Assembly: GCA_947063675.1 (NCBI GenBank)
Contig: CAMSTM010000010.1
Span: 1-41,511, forward strand
Origin: an uncultured Lachnospiraceae bacterium
Lineage (GTDB): Bacteria; Bacillota; Clostridia; Lachnospirales; Lachnospiraceae
Direction: 5' to 3'
Length of the DNA: 41,511 nucleotides
Each line of letters begins with the position of its first letter. The stretch's first letter is position 1. The notes beneath the pieces were generated by a model. The model did no database searches, was not told the origin of the DNA, and worked only from the letters and a program-made list of their open reading frames with translations. This document shows positions 40,998 to 41,511 of this stretch, in pieces. Position numbers and translations under genes: made by a program.

Positions 40998-41511
40998 ATG
41001 GGCAGTAAAGCAAAGAAATTAAAAAGATACTTACCTTTGTATCTGATGTTTCTGCCGGGCGCATTGTATTTGCTGATTAACAACTACATTCCCATGGGCG
41101 GCCTTGTAGTGGCGTTTAAGCAATACAATGTAAGAAGCGGCATATGGGGGAGCCCGTGGAACGGAATTGAGAATTTCAGATTCCTGTTTGCAACTCCCGA
41201 CGCCTGGGTGATTACCCGGAACACAATTCTTTACAATCTGGCGTTTATCGCCATCAATCTTGTGGTAGGAATCGCATTTGCTATTTTTATCTGCGATACC
41301 GTCAACAAGAAGCTGCAGAAGGTATATCAGAGCGCGATTTTATTTCCTTATCTGATGTCGGCAGTTATTATCGGTTACATTGTATTTGCATTCTTAAGTC
41401 AGAGCAGCGGTATTATGAATAATTCAATCCTTCCTCTGTTTGGAAAGGAACCGATTAACTGGGTTTTCGAGGGGAGCAGCGAAGGATGGAGTAAATCTGT
41501 GGATGGAGGGA
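40998..41511 (+). CDS. ABC permease of the LplB/YtcP type, cut by the window end
   Basis: The frame opens at ATG 40998 and remains open to the last base, giving 171 residues. The N-terminus is KKLKRYLPLYLMFLPGALYL, and the next block NYIPMGGLVVAFKQYNVRSG is typical of LplB-type oligosaccharide permeases. Spans lie at about 10-30, 78-98 and 110-135. The EAA loop lies beyond the window. It would be the first transporter gene after the AraC-type regulator and hydrolase. Confidence 0.9.
   Translation, partial: MGSKAKKLKRYLPLYLMFLPGALYLLINNYIPMGGLVVAFKQYNVRSGIWGSPWNGIENFRFLFATPDAWVITRNTILYNLAFIAINLVVGIAFAIFICDTVNKKLQKVYQSAILFPYLMSAVIIGYIVFAFLSQSSGIMNNSILPLFGKEPINWVFEGSSEGWSKSVDGG

Noticed and set aside
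1-41511. CRISPR array, tRNA or rRNA genes
   Set aside because: I saw no regularly spaced direct repeats and no cloverleaf or rRNA-like segments on either strand; short tRNA-like features could be missed by eye.

Overview
The window looks like part of a chromosome of a Firmicute of the Clostridia, most likely Lachnospiraceae. The evidence is strong AGGAGG-type ribosome binding sites, moderate GC, many carbohydrate ABC transporters that lack their own ATPase, YesN/AraC and LacI regulators, a BlaI/M56 pair, and oxygen-sensitive NrdD/NrdG. The assignment rests on gene content and protein style only; no search was run.

Layout. 1-3380 is a small mobile or accessory patch. It holds an IS110-family element on the minus strand with a candidate bridge-RNA leader, then a two-gene unit (unknown 224-aa protein plus a SecB-like chaperone), then an internally deleted ISAs1-family element that still has 15-bp inverted ends. 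3381-10988 is a LacI-controlled catabolic operon: regulator, Gfo/Idh/MocA oxidoreductase, solute-binding lipoprotein, two permeases, zinc-type dehydrogenase and TIM-barrel sugar isomerase/epimerase. Its upstream region is unusually rich in dyads. 11022-13461 carries a flavin reductase, a YlmH-like S4 RNA-binding protein and an AEC transporter.

13481-21234 is a second regulated block. A BlaI-type repressor and an M56 (BlaR1-like) membrane protease are followed by a propeller-like/solute-binding fusion lipoprotein, two sugar-type permeases and an HlyD-like adaptor. A 16-bp dyad (GACTR-N6-TAGTC) occurs four times: twice at the blaI promoter and twice in a 22-bp perfect hairpin downstream of the M56 gene. 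That hairpin combines a terminator shape with a second promoter, so the transporter block is probably in the same regulon. 21416-23450 holds a 550-aa orphan and an HTH protein. 23473-26322 is nrdD-nrdG on the minus strand with a promoter and two NrdR-like boxes. 26418-28310 holds a HIT protein, a DUF4190-type membrane protein and a LytTR response regulator.

28418-37476 is an exopolysaccharide/capsule cluster: a GtrB-like glycosyltransferase, further glycosyltransferases, a polyprenyl-phosphate sugar transferase, a Wzz-like protein fused to a degenerate BY-kinase-like domain, and an EpsG-type polymerase. A 390-bp AT-rich gap in it contains the broken 5' end of a SIR2-family gene. A MATE transporter follows (to 38889). 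The right edge holds an AraC-type regulator, a nucleoside-hydrolase-like protein and the start of an LplB/YtcP-type permease cut by the window end.

The most interesting leads are the BlaI-type dyads tying a sensor protease to an uptake-type ABC transporter with an HlyD adaptor, the SecB-like two-gene unit between two insertion sequences, the IS110 leader that can fold into a roughly 176-nt RNA, and the SIR2 remnant inside the polysaccharide locus.
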